This document shows positions 32,103 through 41,703 of a stretch of 62,501 nt of DNA, piece after piece. The stretch lies in the NCBI GenBank assembly GCA_934670025.1, contig CAKUOS010000006.1:1-62501 (forward strand). Direction: 5' to 3'. Below the pieces are notes generated by a model. That model worked only from the letters and a program-made list of their open reading frames with translations, was not told where the DNA came from and did not search any database. The translations under genes and the position numbers were made by a program. The stretch comes from an uncultured Oscillospiraceae bacterium (lineage in GTDB: Bacteria; Bacillota; Clostridia; Oscillospirales; Oscillospiraceae). The stretch's first letter is position 1. The number at the start of each line of letters is the position of its first letter.

Positions 32103-33287
32103 TTATACGATCGCGCCGGCCTCGATGACCGTGCCCTCTGCGATGGTCTTGTCCTTGCCGACGACGCTGATCCTGCGCTCGTCGCCCTCTTTGTAATCGC
32201 CCACGCGCGCGCCGGCCTTGATATGGCAGCCCTCGGCGATGATGGCGCTGCGCACGACGGCGCCGTTTTCAATGACGACGTCGGGCATGATGACGCTGTC
32301 GGTGATCTCCGCGCCCTTGCCGACCGAGCAGCCCGTGGAGATGATGGAATGGTCGATCATACCCTCGATGTTGCAGCCCTCGGCCACGAAGCTCTCGTGG
32401 ATCTCCGCCGTCCGGGAGATGAAGCTCGACGGCATGGCCTGGTTTCTGGCGTAGATCTTATGACCGGCCGCGCCGTAGATGTCGAACGCGGGATGCTTGC
32501 CCAGCAGGTCCATATTGGCCTCCCAGAGGCTCGAGATCGTGCCGACGTCCTTCCAGTAGCCCTCAAAGCGGTAGGCATAGAGCCTGTGGCCCGCGTTCAG
32601 GATGGCGGGGATGACGTTCTTGCCGAAGTCGTTTTCGCTCGTGTGGTCGGCCTCGTCGGCCTCGAGGAACGCCTTGAGCACGCTCCACTTGAAGACGTAG
32701 ATGCCCATGGAGGCGTTGGTGCTCTTGGGCTTTTTCGGCTTTTCCTCGAATTCGTAGATCGAGCCGTCTTCGCGGGTGTTCATGATGCCGAAGCGGGACG
32801 CCTCCTTGAGCGGCACCTCGCGCACGGCGATGGTGCAGTCGGAGTCGTGCTGCTCGTGGAAGCGGAGCATGGCGGCGTAGTCCATCTTATAGATGTGGTC
32901 GCCGGAGAGGATGAGCACGTTGTCGGGGTTATAGCGCTCGATAAACGGGATGTTCTGATAAATGGCATTGGCCGTGCCCTTGTACCACTCGGAGTTTTTG
33001 CTCTTGGCATACGGCGGCAGGACCTGCACGCCGCCGTGCGACGAGTTCAGGCCCCACGGCTGGCCGTTGCCGATGTACTCGTTGAGTTCGAGCGGCTGAT
33101 ACTGGGTCAGAATGCCCACGGTGTCGATCTTGGAGTTTACGCAGTTGGAAAGCGGGAAATCGATAATACGGTATTTGCCGCCGAACGGAACGGCAGGCTT
33201 GGCGGTATTTTCCGTCAGAACCATCAGACGGCTCCCCTGGCCACCTGCCAGGAGCATGGCGACGCAGCGCTTTTTCTGGAATTGCAT
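32103..33287 (-). CDS. glgC: Glucose-1-phosphate adenylyltransferase
   Basis: Makes ADP-glucose from ATP and glucose-1-phosphate, the committed step of glycogen synthesis. The 394-residue protein has [12 protein letters not shown] (nucleotide binding), [37 protein letters not shown], and a C-terminal beta-helix. It is located between glgB and glgD. Confidence 0.96.
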   Translation of the reverse strand: MQFQKKRCVAMLLAGGQGSRLMVLTENTAKPAVPFGGKYRIIDFPLSNCVNSKIDTVGILTQYQPLELNEYIGNGQPWGLNSSHGGVQVLPPYAKSKNSEWYKGTANAIYQNIPFIERYNPDNVLILSGDHIYKMDYAAMLRFHEQHDSDCTIAVREVPLKEASRFGIMNTREDGSIYEFEEKPKKPKSTNASMGIYVFKWSVLKAFLEADEADHTSENDFGKNVIPAILNAGHRLYAYRFEGYWKDVGTISSLWEANMDLLGKHPAFDIYGAAGHKIYARNQAMPSSFISRTAEIHESFVAEGCNIEGMIDHSIISTGCSVGKGAEITDSVIMPDVVIENGAVVRSAIIAEGCHIKAGARVGDYKEGDERRISVVGKDKTIAEGTVIEAGAIV

Positions 33288-33336
33288 ACCTGAAATCTCC
33301 TCCTGTTATCTTCCTGTCTTTCGTTGATCTTTCTTT

Positions 33337-35241
33337 CTATTTTTTCGTTTTTGCGGTTTTTTCCTGCTTTTCGGGGTCGGTCCTGCTGTGCCGGTAGAAG
33401 CACACGCTCATCGGCGGGATGCGGAAACTGCCCTTGTAAGCGTATTCGCCCCACCGGCCCTTTTTCGCGTGGACCGTCTCGGGCTTAAAATCAAAGCCGC
33501 CGAACTGCGCGTCGTCGGTGTTGAGGACCGGCACGTACCAGCCGCTCTTCGGCAGGCCGAGCTCGTACTCTTCGCGCAGCACCGGGCAGAAATTGCACAC
33601 GGCGATGAGCTCCTGTCCTCTGCGGCTGCGGCGGCGGAACGCGACGACGGAATTGTCGCGGTCGTCGCAGGAGATCCACCGGAAGCCCTCCCAGTCGGAA
33701 TCATTCTCCCACAGGCAGCGGTTTTTGAGGTAAAAATGGTTGAGCGTGCGCACAAAATGCTGCATTTTTGCGTGTTTTTCGTACCCCAGCAGCAGCCAGT
33801 CAAGCCCCTGCGTGTAGTTCCACTCGATGAACTGCGCGAATTCGTTGCCCATAAAATTGAGCTTTTTGCCGGGATGCGCCATCTGATACGCGAAAAACGC
33901 GCGCAGATTGTTGAATTTATCGTCGTAATTGCCGGGCATCTTGCCGATCAGCGAGCATTTGCCGTGTACGACCTCGTCGTGGCTCAGCGGCAGGATGAAA
34001 TTCTCGGAATACGCATAGGTCATGGAGAACGTCAGCGCGTTATGGTCGCCCTTGCGCCACAGCGGGTCGAGCGACATATACTGGAGCATATCGTTCATCC
34101 AGCCCATGTTCCACTTGAACAGGAACCCGAGTCCGCCGTCGTAGCCGGGCTTCGTGATAAGCGGGAACGCGGTCGACTCCTCGGCGATCATCATGACGGC
34201 GGGGTTCTGCCTGAACGCAGCCTCGTTGAGCTCACGCAGGAAGTCGATGGCCTCGAGATTTTCCCGGCCGCCGTAGCGGTTGGGCTTGAACTGCTTCCGA
34301 TTATAGTCCAGATACAGCATCGACGCAACCGCATCGACTCGAATCCCGTCAACATGGAAATGATCGAGCCAGTAGCAGGCGTTGGAGATGAGGAACGAAC
34401 GCACCTCGGGCTTGCCGTAATCGTAGATGCGCGTGGTCCAGTCGGGATGCTCGTTCATCATAGGGTCGGAAAGCTCGTAGCAGCAGGTGCCGTCGAACTC
34501 GTACAGGCCGTTTTCATCCTTCGGGAAGTGCGCGGGCACCCAATCGAGGATGACGCCGATCCCCGCCTTATGGCAGATATCGACGAACTGCATGAGCTCG
34601 TCCGGCGCGCCGTAGCGGTGGGTCGGCGCGTAGTAGCACGTGACCTGATAGCCCCACGAGGGGTCGTAGGGGTATTCCATGATCGGAAGCAGCTCGATGT
34701 GCGTGTAGCCCATGTCTTTGACATACGGCACAAGTGTTTCGGCAAGCTCCGCGTAGCTCAGATAGCTGCCGTCGTCATGCCGCTTCCACGAGCCGGCGTG
34801 GACCTCGTAGATGTTGACCGGCCGCGACACGGCGTTCTGCTGCGCCGCCTTCGCGCGGTAGGCCGCGTCGTGCCAGCAGAAGCCGCCGGGCGGGTCGATG
34901 ACGCTCGAAGTGTCGGGCAGCGGCCGGCAGCGGCTGCCGTAGGGGTCTGTCTTGTAGACGCGCCGCCCGTCGGGGCCGGTGACGCAGTATTTATACGCCT
35001 GTCCGCGCTGCGCGTAGACGGACACCGCCTCCCACACGCCGCTTTCGCCAAGCGGCCGCATCTGCAGATCCTCTGCGTTCCAGAAGTTAAAATCGCCCGT
35101 GACGGACACCGCCCTTGCGTGCGGCGCCCAGACACGGAAGACAAAGCCGCCGTCCGTCTCGTGACAGCCGAGATAGCGGTAGGCGTCCGCCGCGGAAGCG
35201 GTATGAAACCGTTTTAAAAAAGAAGCGAGCCGTTCGTCCAT
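33337..35241 (-). CDS. glgB: 1,4-alpha-glucan branching enzyme
   Basis: GH13 transferase that adds alpha-1,6 branches. The 634-residue protein has an N-terminal carbohydrate-binding (CBM48-like) region (FVFRVWAPHARAVSVTGDFN), then YEVHAGSW, the nucleophile Asp in GIRVDAVASM, the acid Glu in MIAEESTAFP and the third acidic residue in PLSHDEVVHGK. First gene of the operon; ATG at 35241 behind GAGAGG. Confidence 0.96.
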   Translation of the reverse strand: MDERLASFLKRFHTASAADAYRYLGCHETDGGFVFRVWAPHARAVSVTGDFNFWNAEDLQMRPLGESGVWEAVSVYAQRGQAYKYCVTGPDGRRVYKTDPYGSRCRPLPDTSSVIDPPGGFCWHDAAYRAKAAQQNAVSRPVNIYEVHAGSWKRHDDGSYLSYAELAETLVPYVKDMGYTHIELLPIMEYPYDPSWGYQVTCYYAPTHRYGAPDELMQFVDICHKAGIGVILDWVPAHFPKDENGLYEFDGTCCYELSDPMMNEHPDWTTRIYDYGKPEVRSFLISNACYWLDHFHVDGIRVDAVASMLYLDYNRKQFKPNRYGGRENLEAIDFLRELNEAAFRQNPAVMMIAEESTAFPLITKPGYDGGLGFLFKWNMGWMNDMLQYMSLDPLWRKGDHNALTFSMTYAYSENFILPLSHDEVVHGKCSLIGKMPGNYDDKFNNLRAFFAYQMAHPGKKLNFMGNEFAQFIEWNYTQGLDWLLLGYEKHAKMQHFVRTLNHFYLKNRCLWENDSDWEGFRWISCDDRDNSVVAFRRRSRRGQELIAVCNFCPVLREEYELGLPKSGWYVPVLNTDDAQFGGFDFKPETVHAKKGRWGEYAYKGSFRIPPMSVCFYRHSRTDPEKQEKTAKTKK

Positions 35242-35312
35242 AGTGATCCTCTCTCTGACGGGTATTCCACCGATGTTCCTTTTCCGGTCTTCCATTGATG
35301 TTCTGTTACCGT

Positions 35313-35341
35313 ATTATAGCATACCCGGTCCGGTTCATCAA
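35313..35341 (-). promoter_or_regulatory. Promoter of the glycogen operon
   Basis: On the minus strand TTGATG (35336-35341) and TATAAT (35313-35318) are separated by 17 bases, giving a leader of about 65 bases before glgB. Its -35 box overlaps the stop codon of the small frame at 35338-35442. Confidence 0.82.
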
Positions 35342-35442
35342 GGCAAAAAGGGGCGCACCGCTTCCGCGGTACACCCCAGAAAATTACAGCCAACAGCAGC
35401 GGCGGACGGCATATGCCCCGTGCGTACCTTGCCCTGACACAT
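35338..35442 (-). CDS. 34-residue Cys-containing peptide upstream of the glycogen operon (candidate)
   Basis: The frame begins MCQGKVRTGHMPSAAAVGCN and ends FLGCTAEAVRPFLP. It has an ideal GGAGG seven bases before ATG and its own promoter 30 bases upstream. An intrinsic terminator stem forms its last codons, so a transcript of about 125 bases is expected. It could be a genuine small protein or a leader peptide, or the RNA itself may be the product. No family recognised. Confidence 0.5.
   Translation of the reverse strand: MCQGKVRTGHMPSAAAVGCNFLGCTAEAVRPFLP
35345..35377 (-). terminator. Terminator within the 3' end of the 34-residue frame
   Basis: On the minus strand GGGGTGTACCGC and GCGGTGCGCCCC pair around GGAA with one mismatch, followed by TTTTTG. 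It isolates the small transcript from the glycogen operon promoter just downstream. Confidence 0.8.
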
Positions 35443-35471
35443 TCCGATCCCTCCTTCTGTCTGTTGGCTTT

Positions 35472-35500
35472 ACTTTACCATATTTTGTGGCGGCTTGCAA
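35472..35500 (-). promoter_or_regulatory. Promoter of the small upstream transcript
   Basis: On the minus strand TTGCAA (35495-35500) and TAAAGT (35472-35477) have a 17-base spacer; the AAGGAGGG ribosome site of the 34-residue frame follows within 25 bases. Confidence 0.65.
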
Positions 35501-35580
35501 GCGCGCACACGATTTTCTACGTTTTCCATGACCGCGGGGAATTCTTTTTGTGATTCCTGTAAAAACCGCACAGTGCCCGC

Positions 35581-35609
35581 TTGACTTCAACGACAAAATG
35601 TGCTAAAGT
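35581..35609 (+). promoter_or_regulatory. Promoter of the T-box operon
   Basis: TTGACT (35581-35586) and TAAAGT (35604-35609) with a 17-base spacer, just before the T-box leader. Confidence 0.8.
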
Positions 35610-35614
35610 GCAAC

Positions 35615-35880
35615 TGTTAATGCGACGACGAACACAAGTACGCCCCGCTTCCCCTGCTCAGAGAGCTGCCGTTTGGTGCAAGGCAGCGCAGGCGGCCCGG
35701 CGGAATTCCGTTCCGAGCAGCTCCCCGAACGCAGGTTTTTCTGTCAGTAGGCGGGGCCGGGTGCGCCCGGTACCGCGCCGCGGGCATGGATGTGCCCCAT
35801 GAGGCCGCGCAGGCGGCAAATAGAGGTGGTACCACGGGGTTTCTCGTCCTCTGCACCGGTGTGCAGTGGGCGTTTTTTCT
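35615..35880 (+). ncRNA. T-box riboswitch, specifier UUC (phenylalanine)
   Basis: The leader has the T-box parts in order: AGTA bulge (35637-35640), the CAGAGAGCTG and GGTGCAAGGCAGC apical pair, the specifier region GGAATTCCGTTCCGAGC with UUC at 35706-35708 (aligned by the fixed six-base distance to GAGC, as in glyQS leaders), the antiterminator sequence GGTGGTACCACGG (35825-35837), and a terminator with CTGCAC/GTGCAG stem and T6 at 35872-35877. Uncharged tRNA-Phe should prevent termination and turn on the downstream ligase-ior-paaK-aminotransferase operon. The amino-acid identity is read by eye. Confidence 0.88.
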
Positions 35881-35899
35881 TGCTTTAAAGGAGTTTTTC

Positions 35900-37537
35900 A
35901 TGGTCATTACAGAGTTTCTGGAACGAAACGCGCGGCTGTACGGCTCGGACACCGCGCTCGTGGAGGTCAACCCGTCCGAAGAGCGCGACAGCGCCGTCAC
36001 CTGGCGCGAGGCGAGCCTCATCGCCGCCGCGCAGCCCGACGCGCCGTACCGGCGCGAGCTTTCGTGGCGCGACTTTGACCGGCGCGCGAACCGCTTCGCC
36101 AACTTTCTTCTGAGCCGCGGCGTCAGGCGCGGCACAAAGGTCGGCATCCTGCTGATGAACTGCCTGGAGTGGCTGCCCATTTACTTCGGCATCCTCAAGG
36201 CCGGCTGCATCGCGGTGCCGCTCAACTTCCGCTACGCCTCGGACGAGATCGCCTACTGTCTCGATCTGGCGGACGTGGAGGTGCTCATCTTCGGCCCGGA
36301 ATTCATTTCGCGTCTGGAGCCGATCGAAAAGGATCTCACGCGCGTGCGGATCCGCCTGTTCGTCGGGCGGAACACGCCGGCCTTCGCCGAGGACTGCAAA
36401 ACGCTGATGGGCTTCTGCTCGTCGAGCGCGCCGCCCGTGGCGCTCAGTGAGGACGACGACGCGGCGATCTACTTCTCCTCCGGAACGACGGGCTTCCCCA
36501 AGGCGATCCTGCACCGGCACCGGGCGCTCGTCTGCTCGTGCATGACGGAGCAGCGCCACCACGGCCAGACGAAGGACGACGTGTTCCTCTGCATCCCGCC
36601 GCTGTACCACACGGGCGCGAAAATGCACTGGTTCGGCAGCCTCATCTCCGGAGGCAAGGCAGTTCTGCTGCGCGGCGTAAAGCCCGAGTGGATCCTGCGC
36701 ACGATCACCGAGGAAAAATGTACGATCGTGTGGCTGCTCGTGCCGTGGGCACAGGATATCCTCGACGCCATCGCCTCCGGGCGCGTCAAGCTCGAACACT
36801 ACCTGCTCGATCAGTGGCGGCTCATGCACATCGGCGCGCAGCCCGTGCCGCAGAGCCTCATCCGCCGCTGGCTGCGCGTTTTCCCGCATCATCAGTACGA
36901 CACGAACTACGGCCTGAGCGAGTCCATCGGCCCCGGCTGCGTGCATCTGGGCGTGGAGAACATCGACAAGGTCGGCGCCATCGGCAAGGCCGGGTATCTC
37001 TGGCAGACGCGCGTGGTCAACGAGCGCGGCGAGGACGTCGTCCCCGGCGAGATCGGCGAGCTGGCCGTCAAGGGCCCGGGCGTCATGAAGTGCTACTATA
37101 AAAATCCCGCCGCGACGGCCGAGATCCTGCATGACGGGTGGCTGTTCACCGGCGATATGGCGCGCGAGGACGAGGACGGCTTCCTCTACCTCGTCGACCG
37201 CAAAAAGGACGTCATCATCTCGGGCGGCGAAAACCTCTATCCCGTGCAGATCGAGGAATTCCTGCGCCGCTGCGACAAGATCAAGGACGCGGCCGTCATC
37301 GGCCTGCCCGACGACCGGCTGGGCGAGATCGCCGCAGCCATCATCGAGTGCAAAGACGGCGTGACGTGTACCGAAGCCGAGATCGACGACTTCTGCCGCG
37401 AGCTGCCGCGCTACAAGCGGCCGCGGCGCATCATCTTTGCAAAGGTGCCGCGCAACCCGACCGGCAAGATCGAAAAGCCGCTGCTGCGCGAGCGCTACTG
37501 CGGCGGCCGTCTGGTCGAGGAGCAGACGACGCGCTGA
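35900..37537 (+). CDS. AMP-forming acyl-CoA/aryl-CoA synthetase
   Basis: ANL-superfamily ligase that activates a carboxylate through an adenylate to a CoA thioester. The 545-residue protein has the AMP-binding P-loop IYFSSGTTGFPKAI, NYGLSES, the adenylate-binding GDMARED, and the hinge/catalytic-lysine motifs DRKKDVIISGGENLYP and NPTGKIEKPLL. Start ATG at 35900 behind AAAGGAG, right after the T-box terminator. An unusual stretch of about 20 residues (NPSEERDSAVTWREASLIA) near the N-terminus precedes the usual LSWRDFD motif. Substrate unknown; context favours an aryl acid or branched acid. Confidence 0.88.
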   Translation: MVITEFLERNARLYGSDTALVEVNPSEERDSAVTWREASLIAAAQPDAPYRRELSWRDFDRRANRFANFLLSRGVRRGTKVGILLMNCLEWLPIYFGILKAGCIAVPLNFRYASDEIAYCLDLADVEVLIFGPEFISRLEPIEKDLTRVRIRLFVGRNTPAFAEDCKTLMGFCSSSAPPVALSEDDDAAIYFSSGTTGFPKAILHRHRALVCSCMTEQRHHGQTKDDVFLCIPPLYHTGAKMHWFGSLISGGKAVLLRGVKPEWILRTITEEKCTIVWLLVPWAQDILDAIASGRVKLEHYLLDQWRLMHIGAQPVPQSLIRRWLRVFPHHQYDTNYGLSESIGPGCVHLGVENIDKVGAIGKAGYLWQTRVVNERGEDVVPGEIGELAVKGPGVMKCYYKNPAATAEILHDGWLFTGDMAREDEDGFLYLVDRKKDVIISGGENLYPVQIEEFLRRCDKIKDAAVIGLPDDRLGEIAAAIIECKDGVTCTEAEIDDFCRELPRYKRPRRIIFAKVPRNPTGKIEKPLLRERYCGGRLVEEQTTR

Positions 37538-37588
37538 TCCCAACACCCCCATCTTTTACAGATATACAGATACAAGGAGGAGCCAACG

Positions 37589-39322
37589 ATGAAAACACTC
37601 ATGCTCGGCAACGAGGCCGCCGCGCGCGGCCTGTACGAGGCCGGATGCAGCTTCGTCTCCAGCTATCCCGGCACACCCAGCACGGAGATCACCGAATGCG
37701 CGGCCAAATACCCCGAAATTTACGCCGAATGGGCCCCGAACGAAAAAGTCGCCATGGAGGCCGCCTTCGGCGCGAGCCTCGCGGGCTGCCGCAGCTTCTG
37801 CGGCATGAAGCACGTGGGCCTGAACGTCGCGGCCGACCCGCTGTTTACGCTGTCCTACACCGGCGTGCGCGGCGGTATGCTCATCGGCGTGGCCGACGAC
37901 GCGGGGATGCACTCGTCGCAGAACGAGCAGGACTCGCGCCACTACGCCGTCGCGGCGAAGCTGCCGATGCTCGAACCGTCGGACGCGGCGGAATCGCTCG
38001 CGTTTGCGAAGCTCGGCTTCGAGCTGTCGGAAAAATTCGACACGCCGGTGCTCTTCAAGATGTGCACGAGAGTCGCGCACGCGCAGAGCGTCGTCGAGCC
38101 GTCGCCGCGGACGGAAGTACCACCCGTTCCCTATGAAAAGAATATCGCCAAGTTCGTCATGATGCCCGCCTGCGCCAAGGCGCGGCACCCCATCGTCGAG
38201 CAGCGCACGCTGGCGCTTCAGGCCTGGGCCGAAACGGCGGAGATCAACCGTCTGGAGGACGGCGCGGATCACACGCGCGGCTTCATTACCTCCTCGACGA
38301 GCTATCAGTACGTCAAAGAGGTCTGCGGCGACCGCTATCCCGTCTTAAAGCTCGGCATGGTCAATCCGCTGCCGGTCGAAAAGATCCGGGATTTTGCAAA
38401 AACCGTAGACGAGGTCGTCGTGGTGGAGGAGCTCGACGGCGTCATCGAGACGCACTGCCGCTCCGTCGGCGTGCAGAACGTCACGGGCAAGGCGCTGTTC
38501 GGCTGCATCGGCGAATTCAGCCAGAACTACATTGCAGAACGGCTCGGCCTGCCGGTCCATACCGGCCATAAGCCCGACGCCGACGTGCCCGCGCGGCCAC
38601 CGGTCATGTGCGCGGGCTGCCCGCACCGGGGCCTTTTCTACACGCTGAAAAAGAATAAGCTCACCGTCCTCGGCGACATCGGCTGCTATACGCTCGGCGC
38701 GGCCGCGCCGCTGCAATCGATCGACTCGACCATCTGTATGGGCGCGTCCGTCTCGGGCCTGCACGGGTTCAACAAGGCCTCGGGTGAAAAAAACGCAGAT
38801 CACACCGTCGCCGTCATCGGCGACTCGACGTTCATGCACTCCGGTGTGACGGGCCTCATCAACATCGCCTACAACGAGTCGAACTCGACCGTCATCATCC
38901 TTGACAACTCCATCACCGGCATGACCGGCCATCAGCAGAACCCCACCACGGGCTTCAATCTCAAGGGCGACCCCTGCACGAAGATCGATCTCGAGGCGCT
39001 GTGCCGCGCCGTCGGCATCCGCCGCGTGCGCGTCGTCGATCCGTATGACCTCGCGCAGTGCGACGCGGCCGTCAAAGAGGAGCTGGCCGCGAACGAGCCG
39101 TCGGTCATCATCTCGCGCCGTCCGTGCGCGCTGCTCAAATATGTGAAGCACCCCGGCCCCATCACCGCGGAGCCTGACAAGTGCGTCGGCTGCAAGTCGT
39201 GCATGAAGCTCGGCTGCCCGGCTATCAGCGTCGTGGGCGGCAAGGTGCAGATCGACGCGACGCTCTGCACCGGCTGCGGCCTGTGCCGCCAGCTGTGCAG
39301 AAAGAACGCGCTCGGCAACTGA
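37589..39322 (+). CDS. iorA: Indolepyruvate ferredoxin oxidoreductase, alpha subunit
   Basis: TPP and Fe-S subunit of the enzyme that interconverts arylpyruvates and aryl-acetyl-CoA with ferredoxin. The 577-residue protein has the N-terminal pyrimidine-binding domain (SYPGTPSTEITE), the TPP pyrophosphate motif region GDSTFMHSGVTGLINIAYN with ILDNSITGMTGHQ, and two C-terminal 4Fe-4S motifs (CVGCKSCMKLGCP and CTGCGLCRQLC). It is followed 17 bases later by iorB. Confidence 0.95.
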   Translation: MKTLMLGNEAAARGLYEAGCSFVSSYPGTPSTEITECAAKYPEIYAEWAPNEKVAMEAAFGASLAGCRSFCGMKHVGLNVAADPLFTLSYTGVRGGMLIGVADDAGMHSSQNEQDSRHYAVAAKLPMLEPSDAAESLAFAKLGFELSEKFDTPVLFKMCTRVAHAQSVVEPSPRTEVPPVPYEKNIAKFVMMPACAKARHPIVEQRTLALQAWAETAEINRLEDGADHTRGFITSSTSYQYVKEVCGDRYPVLKLGMVNPLPVEKIRDFAKTVDEVVVVEELDGVIETHCRSVGVQNVTGKALFGCIGEFSQNYIAERLGLPVHTGHKPDADVPARPPVMCAGCPHRGLFYTLKKNKLTVLGDIGCYTLGAAAPLQSIDSTICMGASVSGLHGFNKASGEKNADHTVAVIGDSTFMHSGVTGLINIAYNESNSTVIILDNSITGMTGHQQNPTTGFNLKGDPCTKIDLEALCRAVGIRRVRVVDPYDLAQCDAAVKEELAANEPSVIISRRPCALLKYVKHPGPITAEPDKCVGCKSCMKLGCPAISVVGGKVQIDATLCTGCGLCRQLCRKNALGN

Positions 39323-39339
39323 AGGAAGGAGGCATGGTC

Positions 39340-39912
39340 ATGGAATCGAAGAATATTATGATCGTCGGCGTCGGCGGTCAGGGCACGCTGCTGGCCAGCA
39401 AGCTGCTCGGCCGCATTCTGCTGGAAAACGGCTATGACGTCAAGGTCAGCGAGGTACACGGCATGAGCCAGCGCGGCGGCAGCGTCGTGACCTATGTGCG
39501 CTGCGGCGATAAGGTCTACTCCCCCATCATCGACAAAGGCGAGGCCGATATCGTCCTCTCGTTTGAGCTGCTGGAGGCGGCCCGATGGGCCGAATATCTC
39601 AAAGAGGGCGGTCTGCTGCTGACGAACACGCAGAAGATCAACCCCATGCCCGTCATCACCGGCGCGGCGGAATATCCCGAAGATCTCGAACAGAAGCTCG
39701 CCGCGCTCCCCATCCGCCTCGACGCGATCGACGCGCTGGGGCCGGCTCTGGCGGCAGGCTCGGCCAAGGCCGTCAATCTCGTGCTGCTGGGCCGGCTCAG
39801 CCGGTATTTTGACTTTACGGACGCGCAGTGGCAGGACGCGATCGAAAAGAGCGTGCCCGCAAAATTCCTCGAACTCAACAAAACTGCCTTCGCGCGCGGC
39901 GCAGAGGGTTAA
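39340..39912 (+). CDS. iorB: Indolepyruvate ferredoxin oxidoreductase, beta subunit
   Basis: Gamma-domain type subunit that pairs with IorA. The 190-residue protein has the N-terminal GVGGQGTLLASKLLG motif and VSEVHGMSQRGGSVV, both diagnostic. I chose the ATG at 39340 because AGGAGG lies seven bases upstream; the ATG at 39334 is too close to the ribosome site. Confidence 0.94.
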   Translation: MESKNIMIVGVGGQGTLLASKLLGRILLENGYDVKVSEVHGMSQRGGSVVTYVRCGDKVYSPIIDKGEADIVLSFELLEAARWAEYLKEGGLLLTNTQKINPMPVITGAAEYPEDLEQKLAALPIRLDAIDALGPALAAGSAKAVNLVLLGRLSRYFDFTDAQWQDAIEKSVPAKFLELNKTAFARGAEG

Positions 39913-39924
39913 GCAAGGAGCAAT

Positions 39925-41223
39925 ATGGAACAGTATTATCAGAAAGACATCGAATGCGCAAGCCAGGAGCAGATCCGCGCCTGGCAGGACGAGCGGCTCG
40001 TGCGGCAGGTGCGCCACGTGTGGGACAATGTCCCGTATTACCGCGCGAAAATGGAAGAAAAGGACCTCACCCCGGACGATATCAAAAGCCGGGACGATCT
40101 GTACAAGCTCCCGTTTCTGAGCAAGGCCGATCTGCGCGAGGCATACCCCTACGGGCTGCTCGGCGTACCGCTTCGTGACTGCGTGCGCATCCACTCCACC
40201 TCCGGGACGACCGGCAAGCGCGTCGTGGCGTTTTACACGAAGGAGGACATCGATCTCTGGGAGGACTGCTGCGCAAGAGCCATCGCCGCCGCGGGCGGCA
40301 CCCCGGAGGATGTGTGCCAGGTGGCCTACGGCTACGGCCTGTTCACCGGCGGCTTCGGTCTGAACGGCGGCAGCCAGAAGCTCGGCTGCCTGACGCTGCC
40401 GATGTCCTCGGGCAACACCGACCGGCAGCTGCAATTCATGGAGGATCTCGGCTCCACCATCCTGTGCTGCACGCCATCCTACGCGGCGTATCTGGCCGAA
40501 TCCATCCACGAGCGCGGCTTACAGGACAAGATCCATCTCAAGGCCGGTATTTTCGGCGCCGAGGCATGGAGTGAACAGATGCGGCAGGACATCCAGAAGA
40601 ACCTCGGCATCCAGGCGTTCGATATCTACGGCCTGACGGAGCTTTCCGGGCCTGGCGTTGCGTATGAATGCAGCGCACAGAGCGGTATGCACATCAACGA
40701 GGACCACTTCATCGCTGAGATCATCGACCCCGACACCGGCGAAGTCCTGCCCGAGGGCGCGCAGGGCGAGCTGGTATTCACGTCGATCACGAAAAAGGCG
40801 TTTCCGCTGCTGCGCTACCGCACGCGCGACATCTGCATCCTGCGGCGCGAAAAATGCCCGTGCGGCCGCACGCACATCAAGATGTGCAAGCCGATGGGCC
40901 GCAGCGACGATATGCTGATCGTCAAGGGCGTGAACGTCTTCCCGTCGCAGATCGAGACGGTGCTGCTCGAACAGGGCTACACGTCGAACTATCAGATCGT
41001 CGTCGACCGCGTGAACAACTCCGACACGCTCGACGTGCTCGTCGAGATGACCCCGGAGCACTTCTCCGACTCGCTGGCCGAGATCACGAAGCGCGAAAAG
41101 TCGCTCGTCGCCGCGCTCAAGGCGATGCTCGGCATCTACGCGCAGGTGCACCTCGTTTCCCCGAAGTCCATCGCCCGCAGCGAGGGCAAGGCCATCCGCG
41201 TCATCGACAAGCGGAAGATTTAA
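39925..41223 (+). CDS. paaK: Phenylacetate-CoA ligase
   Basis: ATP-dependent CoA ligase for phenylacetate or a related aryl acetate. The 432-residue protein has the PaaK hallmarks: RIHSTSGTTGKRVV (P-loop), AYGYGLFTGGFG, AEAWSEQMR, DIYGLTELSGPGVAYEC, and RSDDMLIVKGVNVFPSQIE. The length of about 430 fits. With IorAB it connects aryl acid, aryl-CoA and arylpyruvate. Confidence 0.95.
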   Translation: MEQYYQKDIECASQEQIRAWQDERLVRQVRHVWDNVPYYRAKMEEKDLTPDDIKSRDDLYKLPFLSKADLREAYPYGLLGVPLRDCVRIHSTSGTTGKRVVAFYTKEDIDLWEDCCARAIAAAGGTPEDVCQVAYGYGLFTGGFGLNGGSQKLGCLTLPMSSGNTDRQLQFMEDLGSTILCCTPSYAAYLAESIHERGLQDKIHLKAGIFGAEAWSEQMRQDIQKNLGIQAFDIYGLTELSGPGVAYECSAQSGMHINEDHFIAEIIDPDTGEVLPEGAQGELVFTSITKKAFPLLRYRTRDICILRREKCPCGRTHIKMCKPMGRSDDMLIVKGVNVFPSQIETVLLEQGYTSNYQIVVDRVNNSDTLDVLVEMTPEHFSDSLAEITKREKSLVAALKAMLGIYAQVHLVSPKSIARSEGKAIRVIDKRKI

Positions 41224-41236
41224 GGAGGGAAAGCGT

Positions 41237-41677
41237 ATGGCAATTCATCAGATCTCTGTGTTTCTGGAAAACCGCGCGGGCCAGCTCTCGGAGCTGACGG
41301 GCCTGCTGGCGCAGAACGGTGTCGATCTGCGCGCGATCAACATCGCCGAGACGAGCGACTACGGCGTGCTGCGCCTGATCGCCGCGCACGAGCCGACGGC
41401 GTGCCGCGTGCTGCGTGAAAACGGGTTCATCTACGCGATGAACGACGTGCTGGCCGCGGGCGTGCCCGACGAGCCGGGCGGCCTGCACACGCTTTTGCAG
41501 CTGCTGGCGCAGAACGGCGTCGACGTGCAGTATATGTACTCCATCTTCGGCCGGCCGAACGGCATGGCCTATATGATCCTCCGCGTCGCGGAGCCCGAAG
41601 CCGTCAAAACGCTTCTGACCGCGCACGGCATCCGGCTTGCCGACGAAAAAACGCTCGGCATCACCACCGCGGACTGA
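41237..41677 (+). CDS. ACT-domain protein
   Basis: A 146-residue protein with two ACT-like halves (ISVFLENRAGQLSELTGLLA and GLHTLLQLLAQNGVDVQYMY). Stand-alone ACT proteins bind amino acids and are often next to PaaK and IorAB genes. It may sense aromatic amino acids and adjust an enzyme of this operon, which is inference. AGGAGG lies before the ATG. Confidence 0.88.
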   Translation: MAIHQISVFLENRAGQLSELTGLLAQNGVDLRAINIAETSDYGVLRLIAAHEPTACRVLRENGFIYAMNDVLAAGVPDEPGGLHTLLQLLAQNGVDVQYMYSIFGRPNGMAYMILRVAEPEAVKTLLTAHGIRLADEKTLGITTAD

Positions 41678-41703
41678 ACAGCCGCAGAAAGGAAGCAGAC
41701 ACC

